The position numbers were made by a program, and so were the translations under genes. A stretch of DNA of 38,227 nt, taken from contig LOEW01000044.1 of the NCBI GenBank assembly GCA_001516045.1, positions 1 through 38,227 on the forward strand, written 5' to 3'. Positions 16,965-25,256 of this stretch are shown piece after piece (within the stretch, counting starts at the first letter, position 1; each line of letters opens with the position of its first letter). The notes beneath the pieces were generated by a model, which worked only from the letters and a program-made list of their open reading frames with translations, made no database searches and had not been told where the DNA came from. Source of the DNA: Desulfosporosinus sp. BRH_c37. GTDB taxonomy: Bacteria; Bacillota; Desulfitobacteriia; Desulfitobacteriales; Desulfitobacteriaceae.

Positions 16965-18044
16965 ATGCGTAAGATTGCGGTACTTACTGGCGGAGGGGAT
17001 TGTCCGGGGCTTAATGCTGTGATTCGAGCGGTTGCCAAAAGTGCTCACCAATATGGACTAGAAGTGCTCGGTGTTAGGGACGGTTTTCGTGGAGCGGTAG
17101 AAGGAGATTTTGTGCCCTTGACTTTAAAGGATGTCTCGGGTATTTTACCGCGTGGCGGTACGATTCTCGGAACAACAAATCGAGACAATCCCTTTGCGTA
17201 TGAAACGAAAGTAAATGGGGTAGCTCAAATAGTAGACCGTTCAAGCGATGTAATAAGAAACTTAAAAGAACGTGGTGTAGATGCCTTACTAGCAATCGGT
17301 GGGGACGGCAGTTTAAATATCGCCCTTGAGTTTGCGAATCTAGGACTTAAGGTAATCGGAATTCCCAAAACGATTGACAATGATTTGATGGCCACCGATC
17401 AAACCTTTGGCTTTCAGACAGCGGTGGATACAGCCACGGAGGCCTTAGATCGTTTACACACCACGGCGGAATCCCATCACCGGGTCATGGTTCTTGAAGT
17501 AATGGGGCGCTATGCGGGATGGATCGCCTTGTATGCAGGGGTTGCCGGAGGAGCAGACGTGATCTTAATTCCGGAAATTCCGTATAATCTTAATCGGGTG
17601 GCGCAAGCGATTCAAAAACGAGCTAAACAAGGGAAGAAATTTAGTATTATTGTGGTGGCAGAAGGCGCTAAACCCCTTGGCGGGGAAATGGTGGTTGAAC
17701 GTATGGTCTCAGGACGTTTCGACCCGATCAAGTTAGGAGGGATTGGCTCTAAAATAGGCAACGAACTTGAACAACAATATGGGATGGAAACGCGCGTGAC
17801 GGTCCTTGGACATCTTCAGCGTGGAGGGTCCCCCAATTCGTATGATCGAGTGCTTTCTTCCCGCTATGGTTTCGCTGCGGTTGATGCGGCACTCCAAGAG
17901 GAATTTGGGATCATGGTCGCCCTTCGGGGCAAGGAGATTGTGCGGGTTCCTCTTCACGAAGCGGTCGATAAGCTTAAGCAAGTGCAGTTAAACGATCCTT
18001 TATTAATAGCGGCACGTAGTCTGGGGCTAGAAATGGGAGATTAA
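16965..18044 (+). CDS. pfkA: 6-phosphofructokinase (group III type)
   Basis: 359-residue phosphofructokinase of glycolysis. Motifs: nucleotide loop VLTGGGDCPGLNAVIR, IGGDGSL, substrate loop PKTIDNDL with the catalytic aspartate, MGRYAGWIAL, and LGHLQRGGSPNSYDR. The pair Gly in GGDG with Lys in PKTIDND is the mixed signature of group III enzymes: Gly favours ATP, while Lys is shared with pyrophosphate-dependent ones. ATP use is therefore the better guess. The ATG at 16965 has AAGGGGTG at 16951-16958. It sits inside the histidine cluster between hisZ and hisG, separated from hisZ by repeat B, so it was probably brought in or left by rearrangement. Confidence 0.93.
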   Translation: MRKIAVLTGGGDCPGLNAVIRAVAKSAHQYGLEVLGVRDGFRGAVEGDFVPLTLKDVSGILPRGGTILGTTNRDNPFAYETKVNGVAQIVDRSSDVIRNLKERGVDALLAIGGDGSLNIALEFANLGLKVIGIPKTIDNDLMATDQTFGFQTAVDTATEALDRLHTTAESHHRVMVLEVMGRYAGWIALYAGVAGGADVILIPEIPYNLNRVAQAIQKRAKQGKKFSIIVVAEGAKPLGGEMVVERMVSGRFDPIKLGGIGSKIGNELEQQYGMETRVTVLGHLQRGGSPNSYDRVLSSRYGFAAVDAALQEEFGIMVALRGKEIVRVPLHEAVDKLKQVQLNDPLLIAARSLGLEMGD

Positions 18045-18067
18045 TCTTTATTTTAGGAGAAGATTAA

Positions 18068-18553
18068 ATGATGAGTGAGAAATTAACTCTTGCTAGGCTG
18101 GATAGCTTCCTAGACGAGACTTGTGATTCTTTACGTATGGACAGGGATGCTGCGGAATTTAAGGAATATGTTATTGCTATACTTTTTTTAAAGCGTTTAA
18201 ATGATCGCTTTAATTTAGAACGTGAAGTTAGGTATAATAAGCTTAAGGCGAAGGGTTTATCCAAACCCCAAATTGAAGATGAATTAGAAAGAAGAGAAGT
18301 CTATCGCTTTTTTGTACCCAAGATCGCTCGTTGGGAGACTGTAAAATTACAAACAGAAGAGTTGGGATCTTACTTAATCGAGGCTTTTGCCGAGATTGAA
18401 TTGATGAATCGGGGTTGCCTTGGTTTATTGAGTACTGTAGACTTTAATAAGAAGTCAGAAAATGGAGATAATTATATTTCGAATGCTGATTTAGTTGAGT
18501 TAATTAAGGATTTTGACGATTTACTGTTGACGGATAATCACTTAGATTTCTAA
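18068..18553 (+). CDS. N-terminal domain of type I restriction methylase HsdM (truncated)
   Basis: 161 residues matching only the HsdM N-terminal helical domain: LDSFLDETCDSLRMDRDAAEFKEYVIAILFLKRLNDRF.. and ..LVELIKDFDDLLLTDNHLDF. In full HsdM this continues into (E)FPDLLGAAYEYLI and the methylase domain with the NPPF motif; here a TAA comes directly after LDF, and the next 200 bp do not encode the rest. There is no hsdS or hsdR. It has a good ribosome site (AGGAG nine bases upstream) and follows pfkA by 23 bp, so it is probably translated. It is most likely a relic of a type I system, although a small domain-only protein that still binds partners cannot be excluded. Confidence 0.8.
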   Translation: MMSEKLTLARLDSFLDETCDSLRMDRDAAEFKEYVIAILFLKRLNDRFNLEREVRYNKLKAKGLSKPQIEDELERREVYRFFVPKIARWETVKLQTEELGSYLIEAFAEIELMNRGCLGLLSTVDFNKKSENGDNYISNADLVELIKDFDDLLLTDNHLDF

Positions 18554-18582
18554 TTTGCTTGGGTTGACTTTACCCTTGTTCA

Positions 18583-18625
18583 AAGAGGCAAGCCTAATAG
18601 AATGGCTTGTCTCTTATAAATTTAT
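18583..18625 (+). terminator. Hairpin after the hsdM fragment
   Basis: AGAGGCAAGCC pairs with GGCTTGTCTCT around TAATAGAAT, followed by an AT-rich but not T-only tail. Likely the end of the pfkA-hsdM' transcript, upstream of the hisG promoter. Confidence 0.6.
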
Positions 18626-18636
18626 TTATTAAGGGG

Positions 18637-18696
18637 TTGCCAGAGTAGGAGGATATTGTTATAATATTAATATGTTAACGCTTTAATTAACTAAAG
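18637..18696 (+). promoter_or_regulatory. hisG operon promoter and candidate YerC operator
   Basis: -35 TTGCCA (18637-18642), 17-bp spacer, perfect -10 TATAAT (18660-18665). Just after the expected start site lies the near-palindrome CTTTAATTAACTAAAG (18681-18696), closely similar to the palindrome on the yerC promoter; a related half, CTTTAGTTAAGG, follows at 18721-18732. TTAACTA also recalls the core of the E. coli trp operator (CTAGTTAACTAG), consistent with a TrpR-family protein. No T-box or leader peptide is evident. Confidence 0.65.
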
Positions 18697-18755
18697 TAGT
18701 AAATTAATGAGATCTTTAAGCTTTAGTTAAGGAGATATAGGAAGGGGATTACCTA

Positions 18756-19436
18756 GTGGAACGGGACTTTTTGACGATTGCTTTACCTAAAGGAAAGTTA
18801 CTGATTGACTCCATCCAATTATTGAGTCGAATTGGGATGGAATGTAGCCATGTTAATGAAGATTCTCGGAAGCTTTTCTTTGATCTACCAGACAGTCAGG
18901 CTAAGATTATTATTTGCCGTCCGACGGATATACCGACGTTTGTTGAATATGGAGCTGCGGATCTTGGCTTTGTGGGGAAAGATACCTTGCTGGAAGAAAA
19001 TAAAGACGTGGCTGAATTACTAGACCTCAAATTTGGTTATTGCCGTTTTGTGGTGGCTATGCCGGAGGCTAGTGTCCCGCCCAAACTTCCGAATGGAGAG
19101 TATGATTTAAGTGGACTGAACCATCAACGGGTGGCTACGAAATTTCCCCGGGTAGCAGAGTCTTTCTTCAGCGGACTGGGCATGCAGATCCATCCTATAA
19201 AGCTTCATGGAAATATTGAGCTTGCTCCGTGCGTTGACTTGGCAGAAATGATCGTTGATATTGTTTCCACAGGAAAAACGCTCAAAGAAAACCACTTACT
19301 TGAGGTTGCACCGATTCTTGAAGCGACCACTCGTTTGATCGCTAACCGTGTTGCCTATCGCATGAAATACGAGCGAATTAAGAATTTCGTGGAGCGTTTT
19401 CGTGAAGACTTACAAAAGGACGTTTCGGCAAAGTGA
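18756..19436 (+). CDS. hisG: ATP phosphoribosyltransferase catalytic subunit, short form
   Basis: 226 residues, the short HisG that lacks the C-terminal regulatory domain and depends on HisZ. It catalyses the committed step, joining ATP and PRPP. Seen are [56 protein letters not shown], the EL(A)[28 protein letters not shown]-loop region and a C-terminal MKYERIKNF helix. The GTG start follows GGAAGGGG at proper spacing. The TGA stop overlaps the first bases of a small palindromic element (19433 onward) that separates hisG from hisD by 115 bp. Confidence 0.96.
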   Translation: MERDFLTIALPKGKLLIDSIQLLSRIGMECSHVNEDSRKLFFDLPDSQAKIIICRPTDIPTFVEYGAADLGFVGKDTLLEENKDVAELLDLKFGYCRFVVAMPEASVPPKLPNGEYDLSGLNHQRVATKFPRVAESFFSGLGMQIHPIKLHGNIELAPCVDLAEMIVDIVSTGKTLKENHLLEVAPILEATTRLIANRVAYRMKYERIKNFVERFREDLQKDVSAK

Positions 19437-19520
19437 ACTCGTTCAACTAAAGTTGAACATCGAGAATTCAGAGTACGGGGTACCACTCCACTTGTAGAAG
19501 TGGGAGTCTCACTAAGCAGC
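19433..19520 (+). repeat. Palindromic element E1 (IS200/IS605-like ends, short form)
   Basis: Begins GTGAACTCGTTCAACT, whose TGA is the hisG stop. The left hairpin GTTCAACTAAAGTTGAAC is at 19441-19458, followed by ATCGAG. The right hairpin, ACTCCACTT with AAGTGGGAGT, lies at about 19485-19508, then CTCAC. It shares both ends and their order with the elements at 33052-33363 and 33978-34173, but its middle is only about 25 bp. No transposase gene is present. Confidence 0.75.
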
Positions 19521-19551
19521 AAGTAGATAAGAAAACAAAGGGTGGAAACTT

Positions 19552-20829
19552 ATGAAGATTGAGAGCCTAAGTGACATCGATTTAAATCGTCTCACTCGAA
19601 AATCATATGGAGACGATCTGAGCTTAGATAAGCGCGTAGCAGACATACTCAAGCGTGTCCGCGAGAAAGGAGAAGAAGCGGTATATCAACTGACCGAGGA
19701 ATTTGATCATATTAACTTGAGACAAAAAGGTTTGAGGGTCTCGGATGATGAAATTCTAGGGGCTTATCAAGACGTGAGTGAGGAATTTTTAGAAGCAATG
19801 CGAACGGCGAAGGGAAATATCTTGCGGTATCATGAGAAGCAGAAACGAACCTCTTGGTTGGAACCGGAGCTGGACGGGAGTCTACTTGGCCAACTTATCC
19901 TCCCTCTTAAGCGCGTAGGTATTTACGTCCCCGGGGGAACGGCTTCTTATCCTTCGTCGGTCTTGATGAATGCCTTACCTGCTGTGGTAGCCGGAGTTAA
20001 AGAAATCGTGATGGTCAGTCCTCCAAGAGCGGATGGCACGCTTCTTCCTGAAGTTTTGGTAGCGGCGGCTGAAGCCGGGGTGACGGAAGTTTACAAAGTA
20101 GGAGGGGCTCAAGGGATTGGGGTGTTAGCGTTCGGGACGGAGACCATCACTCCCGTAGATAAGATAACTGGACCGGGAAATATCTATGTTACCTTAGCTA
20201 AAAAGCAAGTTTTTGGAACAGTTGATATAGATATGCTAGCCGGACCTAGTGAGATATTAATCTTAGTAGACGAGAGCGGACGCCCAGAAGAATTAGCCGC
20301 GGATTTGCTTTCCCAGGCCGAGCATGATCGCTTAGCTTCGGCGATATTAGTCTCACCTTCTCGTCAACTTCTCGAGCAGACTATATTAGAGGTAGAACGG
20401 CAACTCGAAGAATTGCCCCGTTCTGAAATTGCCCGAGCTTCTTGGGAAAATTATGGGGCTGCAATTCTCGTAACAGATCTCCAAGAAGGCATGGATTTGG
20501 CCAACAAAATTGCCCCAGAACATTTTGAACTGGTCGTTAAGGACCCATATTCCTGGTTAGGGCAAGTCCGAAATGTCGGTGCGGTCTTTCTGGGAAGGTA
20601 TTCCCCGGAGCCAGTCGGAGATTACTTTGCAGGACCAAATCACGTTTTGCCGACCGGAGGGACGGCTCGGTTTTACTCTCCCCTAAATGTCGATACATTC
20701 ATGAAGAAGGTTAGTGTAATCGGGTATTCGGAAGCAGGCCTGAAAAGGGATGCCAAGCAAATCGCTATACTTGCCCGCAGTGAAGGATTAGAAGCACATG
20801 CACGGGCCGTAGAAGTAAGGTTTAAATAA
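19552..20829 (+). CDS. hisD: Histidinol dehydrogenase
   Basis: 425 residues. It oxidises L-histidinol to histidine in two NAD-dependent steps with a bound zinc. Typical motifs: RVGIYVPGGTASYPSSVLMNALPAVVAGV, YKVGGAQGIGVLAFGTETI, VDKITGPGNIYVTLAKK, DMLAGPSEILI, LSQAEHDRLASAILV (zinc ligands Q and H), the catalytic NKIAPEHFELV (E, H) and GDYFAGPNHVLPTGGTAR. ATG follows AAAGGGTGG. First gene of the tight hisDBHAF run. Confidence 0.97.
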   Translation: MKIESLSDIDLNRLTRKSYGDDLSLDKRVADILKRVREKGEEAVYQLTEEFDHINLRQKGLRVSDDEILGAYQDVSEEFLEAMRTAKGNILRYHEKQKRTSWLEPELDGSLLGQLILPLKRVGIYVPGGTASYPSSVLMNALPAVVAGVKEIVMVSPPRADGTLLPEVLVAAAEAGVTEVYKVGGAQGIGVLAFGTETITPVDKITGPGNIYVTLAKKQVFGTVDIDMLAGPSEILILVDESGRPEELAADLLSQAEHDRLASAILVSPSRQLLEQTILEVERQLEELPRSEIARASWENYGAAILVTDLQEGMDLANKIAPEHFELVVKDPYSWLGQVRNVGAVFLGRYSPEPVGDYFAGPNHVLPTGGTARFYSPLNVDTFMKKVSVIGYSEAGLKRDAKQIAILARSEGLEAHARAVEVRFK

Positions 20830-20983
20830 GACCTTAGGAGATAAAGAGAATGGTATTTCCTTAAAGAAATGCAACATGGGCGAAGAAAACGAGGGATTCC
20901 TACGAGCGGTTCCAGAGATAAGTACGAGTTCTACGCGCCCATATATTAAAATCTTCATATGGGGATCGAGAGGAGATCATGAC

Positions 20984-21568
20984 ATGCGAGAAGCTTATTT
21001 AGAGCGGAAAACGAAGGAAACAGAGATCCACGTTCGCCTGAATCTTGACGGAACGGGGGAAGCTCAAGTCGAGACTGGGATTGGTTTCTTTGATCATATG
21101 CTGACAGCCTTTGCTCGGTTTGCCTATCTGGATCTTATCCTCCAAGCTAGTGGGGATTTAGGGGTGGATGCTCATCATACGATAGAAGATTGTGGTATTG
21201 TGTTGGGATTAGCTTTGCGGGAAGCTTGTGGCGATAAGGTAGGGATCGAACGGGTCGGGGAGGCACTTTTTCCCATGGACGAAGCCCTTGTTCAAGTGGC
21301 GTTAGATCTCTCCAACCGTGCCTACCTAGTTTGGTCAGTGGATTGTCCAGACGGTATGGTCGGCGAGTTTCCGACTGAGATGGCTGAAGAGTTTTTTCGA
21401 GCATTAGCTGTACAGAGCGGACTGACGTTACATGTGAGACAACTTTCTGGGAAGAATCGTCATCATATTATGGAGGCTACATTTAAAGGGGTAGGAAGAG
21501 CCCTAGGACTTGCCCTTCGACAAAATACGCGGTATAGTGGAATACTTTCAACCAAAGGAGTTTTATAA
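20984..21568 (+). CDS. hisB: Imidazoleglycerol-phosphate dehydratase
   Basis: 194 residues, the normal size for a monofunctional HisB. It removes water from imidazoleglycerol phosphate using two manganese ions. Metal motifs are FFDHMLTAF, VDAHHTIEDCGI and HHIMEATFKG, the repeated H-H-x-x-E pattern. The ATG at 20984 is preceded by GAGAGGAG; an in-frame upstream extension of 36 codons has no family similarity and is not used. The 154 bp before it carry no clear signal. hisH starts one base after its stop. Confidence 0.96.
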   Translation: MREAYLERKTKETEIHVRLNLDGTGEAQVETGIGFFDHMLTAFARFAYLDLILQASGDLGVDAHHTIEDCGIVLGLALREACGDKVGIERVGEALFPMDEALVQVALDLSNRAYLVWSVDCPDGMVGEFPTEMAEEFFRALAVQSGLTLHVRQLSGKNRHHIMEATFKGVGRALGLALRQNTRYSGILSTKGVL

Positions 21569-21569
21569 T

Positions 21570-22205
21570 ATGATTGGCATTGTCGATTATGGACGGGGAA
21601 ACTTAAGAAGCGTTGAAAAGGCTTTGGAAAAGGTCGGTTTTGAGGCAACTATTATGACCTCCCCGGATGACCTAAACGGTGTAGATGGACTCATACTGCC
21701 GGGAGTCGGGGCGTTTGCCGATGCGATGGAGGCTTTAAAGCATGGGGGATGGACTTTACCTATCATCCAGTTTGCCAGCTCTGGTCGCCCTTTTCTGGGG
21801 ATCTGTCTGGGGATGCAGGTTCTCTTTGAGGTTGGAGAAGAACATGGTGAGCACGCTGGCTTAGGGCTCCTAGCGGGCCGAGTCGTAAAATTCCCGCCTG
21901 GCGGCAAGGTTCCGCATATGGGTTGGAATAGCTTAAGTCTGGAACAACCTTCATGGCTATTAGAAGGGATTCCCAACGAATCCTATTTTTATTTCGTTCA
22001 TTCATTTTATGCGCTACCGACCGAGAAGCATGATATTATAGCGAGTAGCGATTATGGAGTTGTTTTCCCTGCGGTTGTGGGTAAAGACAATGTCTGGGGG
22101 GCACAGTTTCACCCGGAAAAATCAAGTCCGTGGGGGCTTCAACTACTGACGAATTTTGGAAAGCGGGTGAATGACTATGCTGCTCTTTCCAGCCATCGAC
22201 CTTAA
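21570..22205 (+). CDS. hisH: Imidazole glycerol phosphate synthase, glutaminase subunit
   Basis: 211 residues. It releases ammonia from glutamine and passes it to HisF. The class I amidotransferase features are IVDYGRGNLRSVEKAL at the start, the LPGVGAFADAM oxyanion region, the nucleophile in FLGICLGMQVLFE, and the His-Glu pair in GAQFHPEKSS. An in-frame extension into hisB is discarded because the family begins at MIGIVDYG and AAAGGAG lies upstream. Its 3' end overlaps hisA by 29 bp. Confidence 0.96.
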   Translation: MIGIVDYGRGNLRSVEKALEKVGFEATIMTSPDDLNGVDGLILPGVGAFADAMEALKHGGWTLPIIQFASSGRPFLGICLGMQVLFEVGEEHGEHAGLGLLAGRVVKFPPGGKVPHMGWNSLSLEQPSWLLEGIPNESYFYFVHSFYALPTEKHDIIASSDYGVVFPAVVGKDNVWGAQFHPEKSSPWGLQLLTNFGKRVNDYAALSSHRP

Positions 22206-22977
22206 AGAGGGGAAAGCGGTGCGCTTGTTACAGGGAAGGATGGAGGATTCTACGATTTACTCCGATAACCCCGTTGACGTAGCTAAAGATTTTCAAAATC
22301 AAGGTGCGGAGTATTTACATATGGTGGATTTGAACGGGGCTTTTACTGGGAAACCGGTCAATGATGAGATAATCCGACGAATTGTTGGGAGTGTTTCGCT
22401 GAAGATCCAAGTTGGGGGCGGAATCCGCACGATGGAGCGAATCACGGAACTTTTAGAGTTAGGAGTCGATCGGGTTATTTTAGGGACAATCGCTGTCAAA
22501 AATCCGGAATTGGTCGCGGAAGCTGCGCGTCGGTACGGGAGACGAGTTATTGTGGGTATTGATGCTAAGGATGGTTTGGTCGCGGTTCAAGGCTGGGCAG
22601 AAACGACAGAAATGAAAGCAATTGACTTAGGTAAGGCCATGAAAATGGTGGGAATTCAGAGTGTGGTCTTCACGGATATTTCACGAGACGGAATGTTGCA
22701 AGGCCCTAATCTTGAGAGTACAGTACAGATGGCTCGGGAAACTGGCCTATCTGTGATTGCCTCTGGAGGGATTACTACTTTAGCAGATCTGCGCAATGTG
22801 CAGGCCGAGGTGTTAAAGGGAGTCTCCATCGAAGGAGCTATTACTGGGAAAGCACTCTATAGCGGGGCTTTTACTCTGAGGGAGGCACTGGAAGCCGCTT
22901 GCTCAGAGGGGATTGCTGGAGAGAATAGAAACCTAGAGCAAAACGTACAAGTAGACGCGAGTTTAGGAGAGAAATGA
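22177..22977 (+). CDS. hisA: ProFAR isomerase (HisA)
   Basis: 267-residue (beta-alpha)8 barrel that opens the ribose ring of ProFAR to PRFAR. Motifs: [19 protein letters not shown] with the catalytic aspartate of [61 protein letters not shown], and [14 protein letters not shown] phosphate loop. The ATG at 22177 fits the GCGGGTGA site; another ATG lies two codons upstream. About 20 extra residues follow the usual C-terminus ([18 protein letters not shown]), with no recognised function. Confidence 0.96.
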   Translation: MLLFPAIDLKEGKAVRLLQGRMEDSTIYSDNPVDVAKDFQNQGAEYLHMVDLNGAFTGKPVNDEIIRRIVGSVSLKIQVGGGIRTMERITELLELGVDRVILGTIAVKNPELVAEAARRYGRRVIVGIDAKDGLVAVQGWAETTEMKAIDLGKAMKMVGIQSVVFTDISRDGMLQGPNLESTVQMARETGLSVIASGGITTLADLRNVQAEVLKGVSIEGAITGKALYSGAFTLREALEAACSEGIAGENRNLEQNVQVDASLGEK

Positions 22978-22978
22978 T

Positions 22979-23743
22979 ATGTTAAGTAAGCGAATAATTC
23001 CCTGCTTAGACGTCCATAATGGGCGAGTAGTCAAAGGGACCAACTTTGTACAGTTGCGTGATGCTGGGGATCCGGTGGAACTAGCGGCCCTCTATGATCA
23101 AGAAGGTGCAGATGAGCTGATTTTCCTGGATATTACCGCTTCATCGGATAACCGTGAAACAATGGTTGATGTAGTACGTCGAACCGCTGAGCAAGTGTTT
23201 ATACCTTTCACGATCGGGGGGGGACTGCGGAGTATAGAGGATATACGACGCATGCTCAGAGCCGGAGCAGATAAAATCGCCCTTAACACCTCCGCAGTTC
23301 AGAATCCAAGTCTTATCCAAGAAGGGGCCTTTGCCTTTGGTAGCCAGTGCATCGTATTAGCCGTTGATGCGCGAAGCACTGCACCGGGTAAATGGGAAGT
23401 GTATATTCACGGGGGAAGAACTCCGACTGGCAAGGATGTCTTGGAATGGGTTGCAGAAGCGGAAGCACTCGGCGCAGGTGAGATCCTCTTAACCTCTATG
23501 GACCGCGATGGGACCAAGGTTGGCTATGAGTTAGAACTAACCAGAGCTGTGAGCAGAGCGGTTTCTCTGCCCGTCATTGCCAGCGGCGGGGTTGGAACGT
23601 TAGAGCATTTAGCGGAAGGATTAACTCTTGGGGAAGCGGACGCCGTCTTAGCCGCTTCGATCTTTCATTACAAGGAGTTTAGCATTGAGGAAGCCAAAAG
23701 ATATTTGGCTGAACGGGGGATCTTAGTACGGGAACTTGTGTGA
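22979..23743 (+). CDS. hisF: Imidazole glycerol phosphate synthase, cyclase subunit
   Basis: 254-residue barrel enzyme that, with HisH, makes imidazoleglycerol phosphate and AICAR. Key segments: [19 protein letters not shown] (catalytic D in CLDV), [64 protein letters not shown] (second catalytic D), [33 protein letters not shown]. It begins one base after hisA. The stop codon lies inside a degenerate 25-bp tandem repeat. Confidence 0.97.
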   Translation: MLSKRIIPCLDVHNGRVVKGTNFVQLRDAGDPVELAALYDQEGADELIFLDITASSDNRETMVDVVRRTAEQVFIPFTIGGGLRSIEDIRRMLRAGADKIALNTSAVQNPSLIQEGAFAFGSQCIVLAVDARSTAPGKWEVYIHGGRTPTGKDVLEWVAEAEALGAGEILLTSMDRDGTKVGYELELTRAVSRAVSLPVIASGGVGTLEHLAEGLTLGEADAVLAASIFHYKEFSIEEAKRYLAERGILVRELV

Positions 23744-23826
23744 CACAGCGCTCAGGGACTTGTATCACACAGCACTCGGTACATACGACGCAGAGCAAAC
23801 TAGGGAACTTGCGTTACAACGTTCAC
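23730..23826 (+). repeat. Degenerate 25-bp direct repeats across the hisF stop codon
   Basis: Three related units: 23730-23754 (GGGAACTTGTGTGACACAGC..), 23755-23779 (GGGACTTGTATCACACAGCA..) and 23803-23826 (GGGAACTTGCGTTACAACG..). The first holds the last codons and stop of hisF. This resembles the tandem duplication at the hisZ stop in position, not in sequence. Confidence 0.7.
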
Positions 23827-24350
23827 TTGCTTGTTCTCGCAGATCAAACTAAGACTTAAGAGCTTGCTCCGTGAAAGGGCGGGGTTCATCCTTCGGCGAT
23901 ACTCTCCACCGGAGACTATCGTACTGGAGACTATCGTGGCAAATCGGACATCCCTGTCCGGTTGCCGGCAGTGTACGTCCTTGTACACTGCCCCGCTGTA
24001 TGAAAGCGCTCTTCAGTCAAGTTTGATTACTGCTCGATCAAAGAAGATTCACTTTTGTAAGCGCGAAGTTCTGGGCTAGAGACGGGGACGGCGAGAGGGG
24101 ACCTTGTGCGCTGCCCCGTGTTTGGGGTCGCTTACACGGAAGTTTGCTATTCTGCTTACGTAAAGACGTCGCGCTCGTGTGACACTGCGTCCCGGGCTTG
24201 GGTCGGGGAACGGAAGCACGGGGAAGCACTGGGACGGTTCCGTTGCTTCCGCTGCGGGGGTCAGAGTGACGGCACATTTCATGTGCACCGTCTTGTGTCA
24301 GAGGTCGAACCACGAACTACGAACTACAATATGGAAGGTTGAGATTCGTA
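23827..24350. repeat. Repeat-rich hisF-hisI gap with strong hairpins
   Basis: No gene is evident. From 23888 to 23943 the minus strand matches the ACGATAGTCTCCAGT and GTATCGCCGAAG repeat units at 33.1-33.3 kb. Two strong hairpins follow: GGCAA..CGGACA with TGTCCG..TTGCC at about 23938-23966, and GGCAGTGTAC with GTACACTGCC at about 23967-23992. GTAAGCG (24058) and CGCTTAC (24130) are inverted. From about 24178 to 24303, TGACAC and GTGTCA enclose a GC-rich block with GGGACGGTTCC and GACGGCACAT/ATGTGCACCGTC, resembling a REP-type element. The block is GC-richer than its flanks. Confidence 0.65.
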
Positions 24351-25022
24351 ATGGATACAAATCAAATAGAAGCTTTAGACTTATCAGGGATCCGCTGGGA
24401 CTCTCATGGGCTTGTTCCTGCGATTGTCCAGGATGTGGAGACTAAAGACGTTCTGATGCTCGCTTATATGAACGAGGAGTCCTTACGTCGGACCTTGTTG
24501 GAACGTAAGGCCTGTTATTATAGCCGAAGTCGGCAATCCTTGTGGTTAAAAGGGGAAACCTCCGGACATTTCCAGGAGATCATAGATATCAGGTTTGACT
24601 GTGATCAGGATGCACTGCTTCTGAGTGTGAAACAAACAGGGATGGCTTGCCATGAAAACCATTTCTCGTGTTTTCATTATGATTTAGCCAGCGATGGATT
24701 TAAGGTCACCGGAGAATCCGAGGTAAGGCCAGAGCCTTCCTTGGGGAGAACCCTAGAACTGTTGGCGGATGTGATCCACTCTCGAAACCTTGAACGGCCG
24801 GAAGGGGCTTATACCACCTATCTGTTCGAAAAGGGGATTGATAAGATCCTCAAAAAGGTCGGAGAGGAAAGCGCTGAAGTTATTATTGCTGCTAAGAATG
24901 CTGATCCAGAGGAGATCAAATGTGAAGTCTCGGATTTGTTCTATCATGTGTTGGTGATGCTGGAAGAGCGCGGGGTTGGAGTTAAAGAGGTTGCGAGAGA
25001 GCTGCTGTCGAGACGCAAATAG
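24351..25022 (+). CDS. hisI: Bifunctional phosphoribosyl-AMP cyclohydrolase / phosphoribosyl-ATP pyrophosphatase (HisIE)
   Basis: 223 residues with two domains for steps 2 and 3 of the pathway. The N-terminal HisI part (about 1-115) shows VPAIVQDVETKDVLMLAYMNEESLRRTL, KACYYSRSRQSLWLKGETSGHFQ, FDCDQDALLLSVKQTGMACHENHFSCF with the zinc cysteines. The C-terminal HisE part (about 130-223) has LELLADVIHSR, EGAYTTYLFEKGIDKILKKVGEESAEVIIAAK and a C-terminal EVSDLFYHVLVMLEERGV helix. The ATG at 24351 is chosen over a TTG four codons upstream that sits on the only purine-rich site, though spacing is loose. A 0.6-kb repeat block separates it from hisF. A decayed copy of its last codons lies at 28.4 kb. 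Confidence 0.95.
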   Translation: MDTNQIEALDLSGIRWDSHGLVPAIVQDVETKDVLMLAYMNEESLRRTLLERKACYYSRSRQSLWLKGETSGHFQEIIDIRFDCDQDALLLSVKQTGMACHENHFSCFHYDLASDGFKVTGESEVRPEPSLGRTLELLADVIHSRNLERPEGAYTTYLFEKGIDKILKKVGEESAEVIIAAKNADPEEIKCEVSDLFYHVLVMLEERGVGVKEVARELLSRRK

Positions 25023-25088
25023 ATCTGTTGTAATGGATTAATTCTCGTGTCAATCGGTTAGATCGGCGATGTATTTTCATAAATAAAG

Positions 25089-25132
25089 TAAAATAGTCCT
25101 CAGCCTTTTTTGAAGGTGGGGGCTATTTTATT
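25089..25132 (+). terminator. Terminator of the his operon
   Basis: AAAATAGTCCTCAGCCTT pairs imperfectly with AAGGTGGGGGCTATTTT around TTTTG, then TATTTG. It lies 66 bp after hisIE and would end the transcript before the convergent glycosyltransferase gene. Confidence 0.75.
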
Positions 25133-25256
25133 TGTGCATTATTCACGCTAATCACTAACGGGTCTCACCGCTTCAAATGGCGTAAGCCGATGGAGTATTT
25201 GCCAATCTTGGGGTTATGAACAAAGCCTATGCTATCAGGAAAAAAGTTTAATCGAT

